NCBI GenBank assembly: GCA_029050995.1
Contig: JAIDLO010000198.1
Location: forward strand, 1 to 15,976
Reading direction: 5' to 3'
DNA: 15,976 bases
Origin: Eubacterium sp.
GTDB taxonomy: Bacteria > Bacillota > Clostridia > Oscillospirales > Acutalibacteraceae
In this document: piece after piece, positions 13,846 to 15,976 of the stretch
Position numbering within the stretch: position 1 is the first letter of the stretch
How the letters are laid out: each line of letters starts with the position of its first letter
Notes under the pieces: generated by a model
The model's input: the letters and a program-made list of their open reading frames with translations, nothing else
Databases searched by the model: none
Told to the model about the DNA's origin: nothing
Made by a program: the position numbers and the translations under genes

Positions 13846-13874
13846 TTTTATTTTTAAGCTAAATATGATACAAT
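13846..13874 (+). promoter_or_regulatory. Probable extended -10 promoter of polA
   Basis: TGATACAAT (13866-13874) gives a TACAAT -10 box with an upstream TG. The hexamer 17 bases further up, TTTTAT (13846-13851), is a poor -35. Extended -10 promoters can work with weak -35 sites. The start codon is 36 bases downstream. Confidence 0.6.
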
Positions 13875-13910
13875 ACTATTAATTATATTAAGATTTACAG
13901 AGGTTACGAA

Positions 13911-15976
13911 ATGAAATTACTTGTTATAGACGGAAACAGCATTGTAAACCGTGCATTTTACGGCATAAAACTTCTTGCAACAAAAAGCGGATATTACACT
14001 AATGCGATTTACGGCTTTCTGAATATTATGCTTAAAAATCAGGATTTGTGCAATCCCGACGCTGTTGCAGTTGCATTTGATGTGCATGCGCCAACCTTCC
14101 GCCATAAAATGTATGATGCATACAAGGCGGGCCGTCATGGTATGCCCGATGAATTAAGACAGCAGATGCCTGTTCTGAAAAATCTGCTCCATTGTCTTGG
14201 CTATAAAACGATTGAATGTGCGGGCTGGGAGGCTGATGACATTCTCGGCACACTTGCTGAAAGCTGCCGCAACAATGGCGATGAATGCTTTATTGCAACG
14301 GGCGACAGGGACTCGCTCCAGCTTGCGCACGGCGGTGTTAAGGTGCTTCTTGCGCGAACAAAAATGGGACAAACTGTTACTGATATATATGATGAAAACG
14401 CAATTATGGAAGAATACGGCGTTACACCTGCCGAGTTGATTCAGGTTAAGGCATTGCAGGGCGACAGCAGTGATAATATCCCCGGAGTGGCTGGCGTTGG
14501 CGCAAAAACAGCGCTTGATTTGATTCAGAGATTTAAGAATATTGACAATATTTATGAAAAGCTTGATGAAATAGATATCAAAAAGGGTGTTCGTGAAAAG
14601 CTCAGAAACGATAAGGAAAAGGCTTATCTTTCTCTTGATTTAGGAACAATCAGAACGGATGCACCTATAGATAAAATGGCGTCTGCTTATGTTGTAGACG
14701 GCGGGGATAAATCGCTTGCTGCCGCTGAATTTGCAAGGCTTGAGCTGTTCAGCCTGATTGATAAATTCGGCTTAAACAGAAATGATGCAAAGGTTGAGGT
14801 TGTTGAAGAAAAGCCAAGAGAACTTACTATGGATATTTGCACCTCAGCAAAAGAGCTTCTTGAAAAAATCGGAAAGGACAGTGCATATTTTTATACGGAT
14901 GTACTTGATGGTGCGATTACGGATTTGTACTTTGCATTCGGCGATGAAATCATTGTTATGCCGTCTTATTGTGAAGAATTCAGCAATTTTATCAAGACAT
15001 TTTTTGAAAGTGATGTCAAGAAATTCAGCTATAATACAAAGGAGCTGCATCGCCTTGCCGCAAAAATGGGCATAAACTGCTGCAATGTCTGCGGAGATTT
15101 AATGCTTTCTGCTTATCTTCTTCGCCCGTCTGATACGAATTATGCGATAGACCATTTGTGTCTTGAATACGGAATAACCGTTCCCGAATATCAGAATGAA
15201 ATGGGCAGTGCGGAAGATGCTGTGTCTTATGCGGCAGTGCTGAAACCATTATTTGACAAAACAGATATTTTACTTGAGGAAGCAGAGCAGACAAAGCTTT
15301 TAACGGATGTTGAGCTTCCGCTTGCCAAAGTGCTTGGCAAAATGGAAATTGCAGGCTTTGAGGTTGATAAGGCAGGTATTGAGGCATTCGGAAAACGACT
15401 TTCCGAAAGAATCAAAGAGCTTACTGCTGAAATCTACAGCTCAGTCGGTCATGAATTCAATATTAATTCGCCGAAACAGCTTGGTGTAATTCTCTTTGAA
15501 GAAATGGGCATTCCCTGCAAGAAAAAAACAAAAAGCGGCTATTCAACAAAGGCAGAGATTCTTGAGGAGCTTGCTCCCGAATATCCTGTTGTATCGCTTA
15601 TTCTTGAATACAGAAGTCTTTCAAAATTGAAATCAACCTATTGTGACGGACTGATTAAGGTTATCGCGGAGGACGGCAGAATTCATACCTCGTTCAATCA
15701 GGTTGAAACAAGAACAGGCAGAATTTCCTCGCTTGAACCGAATCTGCAGAATATCCCAATCAGAACAGAGCTTGGCAGAGAAATGCGAAAATTCTTCCGT
15801 GCAAAGAACGGCTGTGTTCTGATTGATGCGGACTACAGCCAGATTGAGCTTCGTGTGCTTGCCGATCTTGCGGATGATGAAAATATGATAGCTGCGTTCA
15901 ACAGCGGCGAGGATATTCACAGAAGAACGGCTTCGCAGGTGTTCGGGCTTCCGCTGCAAATCGTTACGCCGACAAT
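13911..15976 (+). CDS. polA: DNA polymerase I (partial, runs off the right edge)
   Basis: This polymerase removes RNA primers and fills gaps in replication and repair. 688 codons are present of roughly 850-880 expected. The 5' nuclease domain is complete: V-I-D-G-N-S (Asp7), G-W-E-A-D-D (Asp109/110), A-T-G-D-R-D (Asp132/134) and G-D-S-S-D-N-I-P-G-V (184-193), followed by G-V-G-A-K-T-A. The central 3'-5' exonuclease domain lacks the DxE signature: its expected site reads F-Y-T-D-V around 327-331, and the other metal-binding Asp positions also seem replaced, as in Bacillus PolA. The polymerase domain shows T-R-T-G-R-I-S-S and motif A I-D-A-D-Y-S-Q-I-E-L-R (catalytic Asp641). Motifs B and C lie beyond the window. 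The frame is open to the edge. Confidence 0.97.
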   Translation, partial: MKLLVIDGNSIVNRAFYGIKLLATKSGYYTNAIYGFLNIMLKNQDLCNPDAVAVAFDVHAPTFRHKMYDAYKAGRHGMPDELRQQMPVLKNLLHCLGYKTIECAGWEADDILGTLAESCRNNGDECFIATGDRDSLQLAHGGVKVLLARTKMGQTVTDIYDENAIMEEYGVTPAELIQVKALQGDSSDNIPGVAGVGAKTALDLIQRFKNIDNIYEKLDEIDIKKGVREKLRNDKEKAYLSLDLGTIRTDAPIDKMASAYVVDGGDKSLAAAEFARLELFSLIDKFGLNRNDAKVEVVEEKPRELTMDICTSAKELLEKIGKDSAYFYTDVLDGAITDLYFAFGDEIIVMPSYCEEFSNFIKTFFESDVKKFSYNTKELHRLAAKMGINCCNVCGDLMLSAYLLRPSDTNYAIDHLCLEYGITVPEYQNEMGSAEDAVSYAAVLKPLFDKTDILLEEAEQTKLLTDVELPLAKVLGKMEIAGFEVDKAGIEAFGKRLSERIKELTAEIYSSVGHEFNINSPKQLGVILFEEMGIPCKKKTKSGYSTKAEILEELAPEYPVVSLILEYRSLSKLKSTYCDGLIKVIAEDGRIHTSFNQVETRTGRISSLEPNLQNIPIRTELGREMRKFFRAKNGCVLIDADYSQIELRVLADLADDENMIAAFNSGEDIHRRTASQVFGLPLQIVTPT

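Larger units (their letters stand above)
13741..13910 (+). other. Intergenic region before polA
   Basis: It contains, in order, the terminator of the peptidase gene, a REP-like palindrome and an AT-rich stretch with an extended -10 promoter. An AGAGG (13899-13903) lies 7 bases before the polA ATG. No ORF is supported. Confidence 0.7.

Overview
The window looks like the chromosome of a low-to-moderate GC, Gram-positive Clostridia-type bacterium, probably a gut Oscillospirales/Ruminococcaceae relative. This is inferred from strong Shine-Dalgarno sites, consensus sigma-A promoters, type III (CoaX) pantothenate kinase, an exonuclease-dead PolA and PBSX/XkdF-type phage genes. No 16S gene or other decisive marker is present. 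Every gene called is on the + strand.

Positions 91-10259 hold a compact phage-derived cluster. In order it encodes: a short terminase small subunit, terminase large subunit, portal, prohead protease (with a possible nested scaffold), HK97-fold major capsid protein, three head-completion/neck proteins, a 33-residue ORF, a LysM-bearing XkdP-like protein, an XkdQ-like hub, a short gpV/Mu gp45-like spike, a gp25/XkdS-like wedge protein, a baseplate J/XkdT-like protein, an XkdU-like protein and a small tail-fibre-like protein. The genes mostly overlap or abut, and all reading frames are open. The head and the contractile-type baseplate are both complete, but the part that normally lies between them is absent: sheath, tube, tail chaperones and tape measure. 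Only about 100 bases, the 33-residue ORF, occupy its place. No integrase, repressor, holin or endolysin lies in the window, and the left edge of the element is outside it. The element may be a prophage with a clean internal deletion, or a retained particle that joins a capsid directly to a baseplate. The sequence alone cannot decide, but the intact frames argue against simple decay.

A strong terminator at 10278-10311 ends the phage operon. It is followed at once by a consensus promoter (TTTACA-17-TATAAT) for coaX and a DUF1015 gene, which form a two-gene operon. A second consensus promoter (TTGTCA-17-TATAAT) drives a membrane-embedded M28-family metallopeptidase, which ends in another strong terminator. 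After a REP-like palindrome and a likely extended -10 promoter comes polA, the gene for DNA polymerase I. It runs off the right edge just past motif A. Its 5' nuclease is intact and its 3'-5' exonuclease site appears degenerate.

No tRNA, rRNA, CRISPR array or insertion sequence was seen. No stretch longer than about 170 bases lacks a gene.
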